From: Veillonella parvula
Lineage (GTDB): Bacteria; Bacillota; Negativicutes; Veillonellales; Veillonellaceae
DNA: 64,000 nt
Assembly: GCF_036456085.1 (NCBI RefSeq)
Contig: NZ_CP138632.1
Location: forward strand, 2,089,001-2,153,000
Direction of reading: 5' to 3'
Each line of letters starts with the position of its first letter. The stretch's first letter is position 1. The notes below the pieces were generated by a model. It saw only the letters and a list, made by a program, of their open reading frames with translations, had not been told where the DNA came from and did not search any database. The position numbers and the translations under genes were made by a program. Below, piece after piece: positions 51,286 to 60,065 of the stretch.

Positions 51286-52587
51286 ATGCGTATGTATGAT
51301 ATTATTCTGAAGAAAAGGGCGAACTTGCCGTTATCAGATAAGGAAATCCGCTTTGTCATAGATGGCTATGTAAATGGAGAAATCCCTGATTACCAAGTGA
51401 GTGCACTCTTGATGACCATAGTTTTTAATGGTATGAATGCTCGCGAATTAGGAACTTTGACCTTGGCTATGGCTCAATCAGGTAATATGGTAGACTTATC
51501 GAATATTGATGGGATCACCGTAGATAAACATAGTACAGGTGGCGTAGGAGATAAGACCACACTTATTATTGCGCCTCTCGTAGCTGCTTGTGGCGGCAAG
51601 GTGGCTAAGATGTCTGGTCGTGGACTTGGTCATACAGGCGGGACTATTGATAAGATGGAATCTATTCCAAATTTAAAGGTATCTTTAGAGAAAGATGCTT
51701 TTATCAATCAAGTTAATAAAATTGGTCTTGCTGTTATTGGTCAGTCGGAAGGGCTTGCACCTGCTGATAAAAAGCTATATGCTTTGCGCGATGTGACGGG
51801 AACTGTTGATAGTATTCCTCTTATTGCATCCTCTGTTATGAGCAAAAAATTGGCTTCTGGTGCTCAAGCAATTTTGTTAGATGTAAAGGTTGGCAGTGGT
51901 GCCTTTATGAAAAACATAGAGGATGCTCGTGAATTGGCTAAAGCAATGGTAGATATTGGAAAGGAAAATGGCCGTTCAGTTAAGGCTATTTTGACGGATA
52001 TGGATCGACCGCTAGGCCATGATATTGGAAATGCTTTGGAGATTCGCGAGGTTATTGATACGTTGAAAGGTCATGGTCCAGAAGATTTAACGCATGAATG
52101 TATTATCATGGCTGCCCACATGCTCGTATTGAGTCATATATGCGACTATGAAACGGCTCTCAGTCGTGTGCAACAAGCACTAGATTCTGGTACAGCCCTA
52201 GAACGATTACGATTAATGATTGATGCTCAAGGTGGAGATAGCCGAGTTATTGATGATGAAAGCCTATTAGCCATTGGCAAATTCACCTATGATGTTACAG
52301 CTCCTCAAGACGGTTATATTACCTATATGAATACAGAACAATGCGGGATTGCATCCGTTATGCTTGGAGCTGGTCGGACCGTTAAAGATGGCCCCATCGA
52401 TTATAGTGCAGGTATTGTAATGCACAAAAAAACTGGGGACGCTGTCAGAATGGGTGAAAGGATAGCTACACTATATGCTTCTGATGAAAGCTTATTCACT
52501 AATGCGGCCCAGACCTATTTAGCGGCGATTACTATTGGTAATACTGCACCTAAAGTAGTGGATACTATACTAGATGTTGTAGAGTGA
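51286..52587 (+). CDS. pdp: Pyrimidine-nucleoside phosphorylase
   Basis: Phosphorolyses uridine, thymidine and deoxyuridine. It has 433 residues. The signature KMSGRGLGHTGGTIDKME and the DKHSTGGVGDKTT phosphate loop identify the family. Asp and Lys residues around SVMSKKLASGAQAI line the active site. The deoC-pdp-cdd gene order is common in Firmicutes. Confidence 0.95.
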   Translation: MRMYDIILKKRANLPLSDKEIRFVIDGYVNGEIPDYQVSALLMTIVFNGMNARELGTLTLAMAQSGNMVDLSNIDGITVDKHSTGGVGDKTTLIIAPLVAACGGKVAKMSGRGLGHTGGTIDKMESIPNLKVSLEKDAFINQVNKIGLAVIGQSEGLAPADKKLYALRDVTGTVDSIPLIASSVMSKKLASGAQAILLDVKVGSGAFMKNIEDARELAKAMVDIGKENGRSVKAILTDMDRPLGHDIGNALEIREVIDTLKGHGPEDLTHECIIMAAHMLVLSHICDYETALSRVQQALDSGTALERLRLMIDAQGGDSRVIDDESLLAIGKFTYDVTAPQDGYITYMNTEQCGIASVMLGAGRTVKDGPIDYSAGIVMHKKTGDAVRMGERIATLYASDESLFTNAAQTYLAAITIGNTAPKVVDTILDVVE

Positions 52588-52597
52588 GGAGTGCAAT

Positions 52598-52993
52598 ATG
52601 AAAGAAAAGGATATTCAAAAGCTCATCAATCGTGCTATTGTGGCTCGCGACAAAACCTATAGTCCTTATTCACATTTTGGTGTGGGCGCAGCCCTTCTTT
52701 GCGAAGATGGAACCATCTATGAAGGGTGTAATATAGAAAACGCTTCTTATGGATTAACTAATTGTGCGGAGAGAACTGCTATATTTAAGGCTGTGTCGGA
52801 AGGGCAAACAAAATTTAAAGCCCTTGCCGTAGTTGCTGATACGGAAGGGCCTTGTGCACCATGTGGTGCTTGTCGTCAGGTGATTTCTGAATTTGAAATA
52901 CCTCGTATTATAATGGCGAATTTAAGAGGGGACTATACAGTTGTTGAATTAGAAGGTTTATTACCTTTTAGATTTGGGGCCGATAACATATAA
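52598..52993 (+). CDS. cdd: Cytidine deaminase
   Basis: Zinc hydrolase turning cytidine and deoxycytidine into uridines. It has 131 residues, the tetrameric class. Zinc ligands are Cys56 (with catalytic Glu58) in NCAERTA and Cys86 and Cys89 in GPCAPCGACRQ. It has GAGGAG before ATG and follows pdp by 10 bases. Confidence 0.96.
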   Translation: MKEKDIQKLINRAIVARDKTYSPYSHFGVGAALLCEDGTIYEGCNIENASYGLTNCAERTAIFKAVSEGQTKFKALAVVADTEGPCAPCGACRQVISEFEIPRIIMANLRGDYTVVELEGLLPFRFGADNI

Positions 52994-53027
52994 AAAAGAG
53001 ACCACGTTGATGTGGTCTCTTTTTGGT
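52993..53027. terminator. Terminator after cdd
   Basis: AAAAGAGACCAC-gttgat-GTGGTCTCTTTT. The stem is flanked by A- and T-runs, so it can serve both cdd and the convergent metQ. Confidence 0.9.
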
Positions 53028-53032
53028 ATACC

Positions 53033-53851
53033 TTAGAATGCAGGAACAATAGCACCTTGGTATTTTTCTTGGATGAATTTGATAATTTCAGGACTATGAA
53101 GTGCAGCCATCAATTTTTTGATGCGAGGGTCATTTTCATTGCCTTTAAGTACAGTTACGATATTTACGTAAGGGGAATCGTTATTTTCAATTGCCAATGC
53201 ATCTTTGCCAGGGTTAAGACCTGCGTTTAATGCAAAGTTAGTGTTGATAGCGGCTAAGGCTACATCGTCAAGGGAACGAGGTACTTGTGCTGCTTCTAAT
53301 TCTACGAATTGATATTCGTTAGGGTTCGCAGTAATATCTTGTACGGTAGATAAGATGTTTGTAGAGTCTTTTAATGTAATTAGACCTTGTTTTTGTAACA
53401 ACAATAATGCACGACCACCGTTTGTAGGGTCATTAGGAATAGCGATTTTAGCGCCTTTTGGAAGATCTTTCAAATCTTTGATTTTACGGGAGTATAAACC
53501 CATTGGCTCAAGATGAACACCACCGGCAGATACTAAGTCAAGTTTGTGAGCTTTTGCGAATTCCTCCATGTAAGGTACGTGTTGGAAGAAGTTGGCATCA
53601 ATCTCTTTGTCCCCTAAAGCCAAGTTAGGTGTGTTGTAATCAGTGAATTCCGTGATTTTTAATTCGATACCATCTTTTGCTAAGATTGGTTTAACTTGTT
53701 CCAAAATTTCTGCGTGAGGTACTGCTGTTGCCCCAATTTTTAATACTTGTTTGCCATCGCTAGCAGCTTGTTTGTTGTCGTTACCACAGCCTGCGATTAA
53801 TAAAGCGCCGCCAAGGATTACAGTAGCTGCCAATGCTAAAAATTTTCTCAT
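53033..53851 (-). CDS. metQ: MetQ/NlpA-family methionine-binding lipoprotein
   Basis: A solute receptor of a methionine ABC transporter, 272 residues. The lipobox LLIAGC gives Cys22. The mature part has KIGATAVPHAEILEQV, DYNTPNLALGDKEIDANFFQH, and IAIPNDPTNGGRALLLL, all typical. ATG 53851 is chosen; the GTG at 53860 lies inside the ribosome-site region (AAGGAG). No metN or metI gene is adjacent, so the transporter is split. Confidence 0.92.
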   Translation of the reverse strand: MRKFLALAATVILGGALLIAGCGNDNKQAASDGKQVLKIGATAVPHAEILEQVKPILAKDGIELKITEFTDYNTPNLALGDKEIDANFFQHVPYMEEFAKAHKLDLVSAGGVHLEPMGLYSRKIKDLKDLPKGAKIAIPNDPTNGGRALLLLQKQGLITLKDSTNILSTVQDITANPNEYQFVELEAAQVPRSLDDVALAAINTNFALNAGLNPGKDALAIENNDSPYVNIVTVLKGNENDPRIKKLMAALHSPEIIKFIQEKYQGAIVPAF

Positions 53852-53993
53852 TAGACACACTCCTTATACAATAATTACATATAAAATATTAAATCTATAG
53901 TACTAAATAATTTCCTATCTATCAAGAAGGAATTATTATAGGTTCTCCATAACTAAAAATTATGGAGAACCTATAATATAAGTATGTTCATTT

Positions 53994-54896
53994 TTAAAAC
54001 AATTTGCCCATGATAAGTCCAATCGCCCACATTAGTTGATAAATCATAGCGGCTCCAGCGGTAGTACCCATAGCCTTATCTAATTGGAACTCATCTGTAT
54101 TGGTAGATAATGTATGAATTGTTTTGAAAGCTAGTGGTGCTGCAAGGAACGCTAATAAGGCGAACCATGTCATATGGCCTACTATAATCCAAGCAATGAT
54201 CCAAATAAAATTGAAAATATATGAGATACTCATTAAGCTGAGTGCTCTTTCACGACCAAGCACGATTGGCAACGTGTGACGTCCATGGCTTTCATCATTA
54301 CGAATATCTCGGATATTATTCGTCAACATGATGGAACCAACTAGCAATGTAGATGGAATTGCAGGAATTAACAGGGCTAAGGATAATTCTCGTATCCAGG
54401 CATAGCCTGTAATGAGTACGATAGCAAAACCCATGGCGATACCAGAGGAAATTTCTCCAAATGGTGTTCGAGAAATTGGTTTTGGACCGCCAGAGTAAAG
54501 GAAACTAATTAGAATACATAGGAAGCCTACAGGAATGTAGTACCAAGTTATAGTAGCAGATAAATAAAGACCAATAATAATGGGTACAAACATGAGTGCT
54601 TTAATCATCGTTATAATGAGCTCTGGTGTTATAACGCCACGTGTGATAGAACCAGCATTACCTACCTTTTGACCAGCATCGAGTCCAGATTTAAAGTCTT
54701 TATATTCATTCCATAAATTAGCTACAATTTGGGCTGTTACAACAGCTAAAAATATGAGCACTGTATGGAAAATGGCAAGACCTGTACCCTGAGCAGCACC
54801 AAATGCATAATAACTAAAGGCGGCACCTAAAATGGTAGGCCCTAATGCAGCAGCTAATGTGCGAGGCCTAGTGAGGGGAATTAATTCTTGTATCAT
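53994..54896 (-). CDS. menA: 1,4-Dihydroxy-2-naphthoate polyprenyltransferase
   Basis: An integral membrane UbiA-family enzyme that adds the polyprenyl tail to DHNA. It has 300 residues and about eight spans. The first Asp-rich motif region is NLWNEYKDFKSGLDAG and the second is NNIRDIRNDESHGRHT. The conserved start MIQELIPLTRPRTLAAA sets ATG 54896, though the frame opens 15 codons earlier. The only AAGGAG lies about 25 bases upstream of this ATG, with a CACAC-tcg-GTGTG hairpin between them. It completes the men pathway up to demethylmenaquinone. Confidence 0.92.
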   Translation of the reverse strand: MIQELIPLTRPRTLAAALGPTILGAAFSYYAFGAAQGTGLAIFHTVLIFLAVVTAQIVANLWNEYKDFKSGLDAGQKVGNAGSITRGVITPELIITMIKALMFVPIIIGLYLSATITWYYIPVGFLCILISFLYSGGPKPISRTPFGEISSGIAMGFAIVLITGYAWIRELSLALLIPAIPSTLLVGSIMLTNNIRDIRNDESHGRHTLPIVLGRERALSLMSISYIFNFIWIIAWIIVGHMTWFALLAFLAAPLAFKTIHTLSTNTDEFQLDKAMGTTAGAAMIYQLMWAIGLIMGKLF

Positions 54897-54990
54897 ATTA
54901 AAAACACACCGAGTGTGCACTCCTTTCCATTTCTCATACATATATCATCTTTACATGTCTATTTATGTATTGTATAGCAGAAAGGTAAGC

Positions 54991-55085
54991 TTGTAAATTA
55001 TACTATACAGTTATATATGTCGATATAGTATAATAATTAATATATGCAGTATAGATTATCTTTTAAACTCTTAATATATACTGCA
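54991..55085 (+). promoter_or_regulatory. Promoter region with inverted repeat for the secreted paralogues
   Basis: TTGTAA (54991-54996) and TATATG (55014-55019) are 17 bases apart. Downstream, TGCAGTATA (55045-55053) and TATACTGCA (55077-55085) form a perfect 9-base inverted pair; GATTATC follows each arm region as a direct repeat. Confidence 0.45.
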
Positions 55086-55138
55086 CGGATTATCTAACAA
55101 TCTATACATAGTGTATTGTTAAAAAGGTGAGGTGTCTT

Positions 55139-56083
55139 ATGAGAACTCTCAATAAAAAGTTAATGACATTGGTTTGTGCCACCTGTTTAACTGTGGGTAT
55201 GGGGGCAGTGGCATGCGCTGATGCGGTAGATTTAGGTTATGGTATGTACGGCAGTACTTCCCCAACTGTGAAAGCTGTAGAAGTTGTGCACATTTCTACT
55301 GATGCAAGATTGCGTAATCAAGAACAAGATAAATTTCTCAAAGTAGCAAATAAATCTGCTGTTGATACTATTAATAATGTTGTGAAAGCACAGACTGGTG
55401 TAGCTGTTGAACCAGTGAAGGGGGATTTTCTTGATGGTTACTCCTTCTATCAATTGCAAGGTACTGATAAACAAGGACATCATATAGGTGGTTTAATTGT
55501 TATTAACTATTCTAAAAATGCAATTGATCAAGTTATAGGTATGAATAAGACTATTTTAGAGAAGGGGTCAGATGCGGAAAAAGCCGCATTAAAGCATTCT
55601 ATCTCTAAATATGTAGAATCTTACTCCAAAGAGACGGCCCAACAACAATTACAAGGCCTGAAGAGCAATACTATTGAAGGTGCTAAATTAGCTAAAGATC
55701 TAAAAACGATAAATGATAAGTTACCTTCTCAAATTATAGGTGTCTTTGATAAAATGCTTGCCACAGATAAGAAATCATCTCCTAAAAGTATAGAAGAGGT
55801 CCGTTCTTATGTAGACTTTATGGCAAAACAAGTAAGCCTAGATGCAACGCATGTGGCCTATAAACCTGTTCAAACACGCTATGGTACAGCTGTGACAGGC
55901 GATTTACGCGGTAGTCTAAAATATGATGGCTTTAGAAATACCTATTCCTTAATTGGTTATGCTGTTCCTACAGATAAAGGTGTATCTTTACAGCTTTTAA
56001 TGTCTGATGACTCTAGCCATGATTATTGGGCTAATGAGTTGAATTATATGTATCAAACACAATCTCTCAAGGGAGGAAAATAA
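55139..56083 (+). CDS. Secreted protein of unknown family, copy 1
   Basis: 314 residues. A signal peptide covers about 1-28 (basic LNKK start, cleavage near ACA-DA). The mature part has FYQLQGTDKQGHHIGGLIVINYS and a helical middle. Its C-terminal beta part, with RYGTAVTGDLRGSLKYDGF, aligns with the next gene. ATG 55139 follows GAGGTG; the frame start at 55127 overlaps that site. It is exported, probably to the periplasm or outer surface. The function is unknown. Confidence 0.8.
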   Translation: MRTLNKKLMTLVCATCLTVGMGAVACADAVDLGYGMYGSTSPTVKAVEVVHISTDARLRNQEQDKFLKVANKSAVDTINNVVKAQTGVAVEPVKGDFLDGYSFYQLQGTDKQGHHIGGLIVINYSKNAIDQVIGMNKTILEKGSDAEKAALKHSISKYVESYSKETAQQQLQGLKSNTIEGAKLAKDLKTINDKLPSQIIGVFDKMLATDKKSSPKSIEEVRSYVDFMAKQVSLDATHVAYKPVQTRYGTAVTGDLRGSLKYDGFRNTYSLIGYAVPTDKGVSLQLLMSDDSSHDYWANELNYMYQTQSLKGGK

Positions 56084-56084
56084 T

Positions 56085-56864
56085 ATGAAATCTTTGAAAG
56101 TATTGGCTTGTGCAGCTTGCCTAATGGGTACTGTATCTGGCGTAGGTTTTGCTAAGAATGTACAAACAATTGCAGGATCCATGGTAGTGCCTAACAATGT
56201 AACTGTTGTTTCTGCATCCAAAACAAATACACGTGATTTTGTAGAAAAACAATTAAATGAAGAACCTTCAAAATCTACGATGTCGAATATGATGGCAAAG
56301 GAATTTTTCCAAAACTTTGGTACTAATTTTGATATATACCAATTGCAAGGGGCAGATAAAACTGGTCAAAAAGATGCATTCGTAGTGGCTGTAGATGTTA
56401 AACAAATAGCGCAACAAGTGGCTAAAGAAAAGGCTAATGACCCTATGTTTATAGCGGCAATGGCCGCTCTTGATAAAGGTCAAATTGATCCTGTAACAGA
56501 GCAACTTTTATTAGGAACAATAAATAAACAGATTCCCACTAGCACAACGGTAGTTCCTTTAAATGGACCTATTAATGTATCTAGTCGTGATCCCCAAAAA
56601 GCAACGATTATGCCTAAAACACTTAAAACTCTAACCGTAGAAAATGCAGAACAAGTACATCCGGTGGCTGGTACAAAATATCAAACATATGCAGCAAGCT
56701 CTCGCTTGTTATATGCAGATGGAAATGTACAAACTCCACTCTATGCAAATGCTGCATTTGTGTTGAAGCCAGGAAAACCAGTGTTGTATGTAGGTATAAC
56801 AACTGATGTACAACGTGATTATTTCAAACCAATATTTGACAATGCATTCAAATCAATTAAATAA
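56085..56864 (+). CDS. Secreted protein of unknown family, copy 2
   Basis: 259 residues. The signal peptide covers about 1-22 (LACAACLMGTVSGVGFA). The mature part carries IYQLQGADKTGQKDAFVVAVDV, matching copy 1 in position and pattern, and a C-terminal segment YQTYAASSRLLYADGN that parallels copy 1. It begins 1 base after the copy 1 stop with GGGAGG, so the two are an operon and likely work together. The family is unknown. Confidence 0.8.
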   Translation: MKSLKVLACAACLMGTVSGVGFAKNVQTIAGSMVVPNNVTVVSASKTNTRDFVEKQLNEEPSKSTMSNMMAKEFFQNFGTNFDIYQLQGADKTGQKDAFVVAVDVKQIAQQVAKEKANDPMFIAAMAALDKGQIDPVTEQLLLGTINKQIPTSTTVVPLNGPINVSSRDPQKATIMPKTLKTLTVENAEQVHPVAGTKYQTYAASSRLLYADGNVQTPLYANAAFVLKPGKPVLYVGITTDVQRDYFKPIFDNAFKSIK

Positions 56865-56996
56865 TTGGTTATATACGTACTTTTATTTTATATGTGATAT
56901 ATTGAGGTAAGTCATATATATTGAGGCATCAACATGAGTTTCGCACCTTAAATATAGTCATATTAATTTATATTTATTTATAAAAGGAGATTTATC

Positions 56997-57368
56997 ATGA
57001 AAACAATTTCTACAGACAAAGCACCAGCAGCAGTAGGCCCTTACTCTCAAGCTAAAGTGGTTGGCGGTTTATTATTTGCTTCTGGTCAAATTCCACTCAA
57101 TCCTGCAACTGGTACAGTTGTTGAAGGGGGCATTGTAGAGCAAACTGAACAAGTATGCAAAAATATTGAAGCCGTATTGACTGAAGCTGGTACAGACTTC
57201 TCCAAAGTTGTTAAAACAACTTGCTTCTTAGCTGATATTGGTGATTTCAAAGCATTTAATGAAGTGTATGCTAAATATTTCACTTCTAAACCAGCTCGTT
57301 CATGTGTAGCAGTAAAAGACCTTCCATTAGGCGTTATTGTAGAAGTGGAAATTATTGCGGAAGTATAA
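56997..57368 (+). CDS. ridA: Enamine/imine deaminase (RidA family)
   Basis: Cytosolic trimer of 123-residue subunits that hydrolyses reactive 2-aminoacrylate to pyruvate. It has the signature APAAVGPYSQAKVVGGLLFASGQIPLNP and the C-terminal PARSCVAVKDLPLGVIVEVEIIAEV with the catalytic Arg. It lies directly before a cysteine-desulfidase-like gene whose product releases aminoacrylate, which makes functional sense. Confidence 0.96.
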   Translation: MKTISTDKAPAAVGPYSQAKVVGGLLFASGQIPLNPATGTVVEGGIVEQTEQVCKNIEAVLTEAGTDFSKVVKTTCFLADIGDFKAFNEVYAKYFTSKPARSCVAVKDLPLGVIVEVEIIAEV

Positions 57369-57369
57369 G

Positions 57370-58617
57370 ATGGATTATATTTCTTTGTTACAGTCAGAGA
57401 TGCGTCCTGCCTTCGGTTGTACTGAGCCAATTGCATTGGCTTATGCGGCTGCGAAGGCAGTCTCTGTTTTAGATGAGTTTCCTAACCATATTCACGCAAG
57501 ATGCAGCGCGAATATTATCAAAAATGTAAAATCTGTAGTCATTCCAAATTCTGGGGGGCGAAAAGGACTAACGGCGGCCGCTACACTGGGTGCTATTGTA
57601 GGTCATCCAGAGCGTGAACTAGAGGTGTTGGAATCTGCTACAGACGAAGATCGCAAATGGCTTGGTACATTGCTTGATGCTAACTTCTGTACCGTTTCAC
57701 TTGCTGAAGGCGTAGATAATCTATATATAGAAATCACTGCAGAAACAGATGAACATACAGCGGTTGTTCGCATTGAAAATGACCATACGAATGTAACCTA
57801 TGTATCAGTAGATGGTGAGATTGTCTCTGAAACAGTCAATGAAATTAAGAAAGCGGCTAAAACAGAATATGCCATGACCTTCGATAGCATTTACGAATTT
57901 GCTTTAACAGGTGATATTTCTGGTATCCTACCTCAAATTAAACAGCAAGTTGAGTATAATACTGCAATTTCTAAGGAAGGTCTGTCCAATGATTATGGAT
58001 CTAATATTGGACAATTGTTATTGTTAGATGAAGAAAATCCATCTCTCGAAACGAAATGTAAGGCTCGTGCCGCAGCTGGCTCTGATGCGCGTATGAGTGG
58101 TTGCCCATTGCCTGTCGTTATCTGCTCTGGCTCTGGTAATCAAGGTTTAACCGTGTCTGTACCAATCATTACGACTGCCGATGAACTTGGTAAAAGTGAA
58201 GATGAATTGTATCGCGCTCTCGTCTTTGCTAACTTGCTAACGCTTTACGTTAAATCTGGTATTGGTAAATTGTCTGCATACTGTGGCGTTGTATCTGCCG
58301 GTGTGGTAAGTGTAGCAGGTATTGCCTTCTTGAAGGGTGATAGTAAAGATATAATCGAGAACACTCTTGTAAATGGTCTTGCAAGTTTATCTGGTATCGT
58401 ATGTGATGGTGCGAAACCATCCTGTGCAGGTAAAATTGCAATTTCCCTTGATGGCGCCTTTATGGGATATAAACAAGCTCGCCTTAACAAAAACTACCAA
58501 AAAGGCGATGGCCTTGTAGCATACTCCGTTGATGAAACTATCCGCAGTATTGGTGCTGTGGCACAAGGCATGAAAGAAACGGATGTAGTTATATTGAATG
58601 AAATGCTAAAACACTAA
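57370..58617 (+). CDS. L-cysteine desulfidase-like enzyme (CyuA/UPF0597 family)
   Basis: 415 residues. This iron-sulfur family is related to the alpha chain of serine dehydratase. Conserved Cys are visible in RPAFGCTEPIALAYAAAKA, MSGCPLPVVICSGSGNQG, SAYCGVVSAG, and CDGAKPSCAGKI. It would release sulfide, ammonia and pyruvate from cysteine through aminoacrylate. It starts 1 base after ridA and is likely co-transcribed. The substrate is not proven, and serine is an alternative. Confidence 0.85.
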   Translation: MDYISLLQSEMRPAFGCTEPIALAYAAAKAVSVLDEFPNHIHARCSANIIKNVKSVVIPNSGGRKGLTAAATLGAIVGHPERELEVLESATDEDRKWLGTLLDANFCTVSLAEGVDNLYIEITAETDEHTAVVRIENDHTNVTYVSVDGEIVSETVNEIKKAAKTEYAMTFDSIYEFALTGDISGILPQIKQQVEYNTAISKEGLSNDYGSNIGQLLLLDEENPSLETKCKARAAAGSDARMSGCPLPVVICSGSGNQGLTVSVPIITTADELGKSEDELYRALVFANLLTLYVKSGIGKLSAYCGVVSAGVVSVAGIAFLKGDSKDIIENTLVNGLASLSGIVCDGAKPSCAGKIAISLDGAFMGYKQARLNKNYQKGDGLVAYSVDETIRSIGAVAQGMKETDVVILNEMLKH

Positions 58618-58646
58618 ACTGCAAGTGGCGTGGTTAGCTGAATATA

Positions 58647-58728
58647 AAAAGAACCCTTCGTTGGTCTGTACCTTCAAAAATTGTGTCCAATTTTTGGGGT
58701 ACAGTTCACGTGAAGGGTTCTTTTTTGT
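58647..58728. terminator. Composite bidirectional terminator
   Basis: AAAGAACCCTTCG pairs with TGAAGGGTTCTTT around inner stems CTGTACC/GGTACAG and AAAAATTG/CAATTTTT. It is flanked by T-runs on both strands and separates convergent genes. Confidence 0.88.
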
Positions 58729-59916
58729 TTATTGTAATTTTTTAGGATCTTTAAGTATCAATGAAGCCCCAAGACCCACTACTAGGAATGGTACGAGTGT
58801 CATCATAGCGGCAGGTAAAGAATAGGTATCCGCAAGGTTACCTACTACAGGTGCGATGATACCACCGATAGTTTGGCTCACACCGAGGGTAATACCAGAG
58901 GCAAAGCCGATGCTTTTAGCAAGGTAGGTTTGGCCTAGTACGATAACGGGGCTGTAGCTAAGAGCTTTAGCAGCGCCAATCATGAGTAGTAACATATAGG
59001 CTATAGGCATCATGATAACAGGGGAGAAGGTTGGCACTTCTGTTAATAGGAACATAGCTGGCAACCAAATCAATAGGGATAGTCTAATGATTTTGATGGG
59101 ACCATATTTGTCGCCTAGTAGACCGCCAATATATGTCATGAAGATACCAATACTAAAGAATATGGTTAATGCAAAGCTACCTTGCTCTGGGCTAGTGCCG
59201 AGTTCACGAGTCCAGAAGATAGGAATGAATGCATTGATAACGCGGAAGTTTACCGATTGGCTTAGGATGATAACGAACAAAATACCAAAGTATTTCCAGT
59301 AATTTTTGAGCGGCTTAGCCACTAATGTAGGATTTTCCATAGCTACCGCTTGGTCGATAGTGCGTGCACAAGTTACTATGCGCGGCATGAGGGCGAATAA
59401 AACCGTTGAGATGATAAGACCTACTATGGTGAAAGCTGCCAGTCCATGAGGACCTACTGTATAGGCAATAGAGCCCGCAAAGAGTGGACCGATGGCAAAA
59501 CCAGAGCTACCACCGATGGCGAAGGTACCCATGGCTTTACCTTTTTTACCACCTCCGAGGCGATTCATGATTTTCGCTCCTTCAGGGTGGAAGATAGAGG
59601 AGCCTACACCAGCTAAGGTAGCACAAACAAGCAAGCTTTCATAGGAGGTTACAAACCCCATGGCACCTGTGCTACAAGCTGAGAGCAGAACACCTAAGGT
59701 GATGAGCCGTGGCTGATTGATCTTGTCAGAGACATAACCTAATAATGGCTGTAACAATGAAGATAATGCTGTATTGGCTAATATGAGAAAGCCTGCTTGC
59801 TCTAAACTAAGTCCATAAGTGTAGATAAATAATGGCAAGAGGGCAGGTAATACACTTTGACAGGAGTCGTTAATCATATGACTCACCGTAATGAGATAAG
59901 GGTAATATTTTTTCAT
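58729..59916 (-). CDS. MFS exporter (fosmidomycin-resistance-like)
   Basis: A 12-span drug-proton antiporter of 395 residues. The N-terminal YPYLITVSHMINDSCQSVLPALLPLF and the central FHPEGAKIMNRL are typical of the FSR family. The conserved GYVSDKINQPRLI loop follows span 2. AAGGGA precedes ATG. It lies behind tRNA-Ser(CGA) and its terminator. The true substrate is unknown. Confidence 0.88.
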   Translation of the reverse strand: MKKYYPYLITVSHMINDSCQSVLPALLPLFIYTYGLSLEQAGFLILANTALSSLLQPLLGYVSDKINQPRLITLGVLLSACSTGAMGFVTSYESLLVCATLAGVGSSIFHPEGAKIMNRLGGGKKGKAMGTFAIGGSSGFAIGPLFAGSIAYTVGPHGLAAFTIVGLIISTVLFALMPRIVTCARTIDQAVAMENPTLVAKPLKNYWKYFGILFVIILSQSVNFRVINAFIPIFWTRELGTSPEQGSFALTIFFSIGIFMTYIGGLLGDKYGPIKIIRLSLLIWLPAMFLLTEVPTFSPVIMMPIAYMLLLMIGAAKALSYSPVIVLGQTYLAKSIGFASGITLGVSQTIGGIIAPVVGNLADTYSLPAAMMTLVPFLVVGLGASLILKDPKKLQ

Positions 59917-59936
59917 AGTAGTGGTCCCTTCGCAAA

Positions 59937-59962
59937 AAAGCGCTAACCACGGTTAGCGCTTT
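59937..59962 (-). terminator. Terminator of tRNA-Ser(CGA)
   Basis: AAAGCGCTAACC pairs with GGTTAGCGCTTT. On the minus strand the stem is followed by TTT, just after the tRNA. Confidence 0.85.
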
Positions 59963-59974
59963 ATATATTTTATA

Positions 59975-60065
59975 TGGCAGAGGAGGAGGGATTTGAACCC
60001 CCGCGCCGGTTGCCCGACCTACCGCATTTCGAGTGCGGACCCTTCAGCCTCTTGGGTACTCCTCC
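59975..60065 (-). tRNA. tRNA-Ser (anticodon CGA)
   Basis: 91-base class II tRNA with encoded CCA. The acceptor GGAGGAG pairs with CUCCUCU (one G-U). The anticodon stem CCGCA/UGCGG encloses CUCGAAA, giving CGA. Its 5' half overlaps the 3' end of tadA. Confidence 0.97.
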
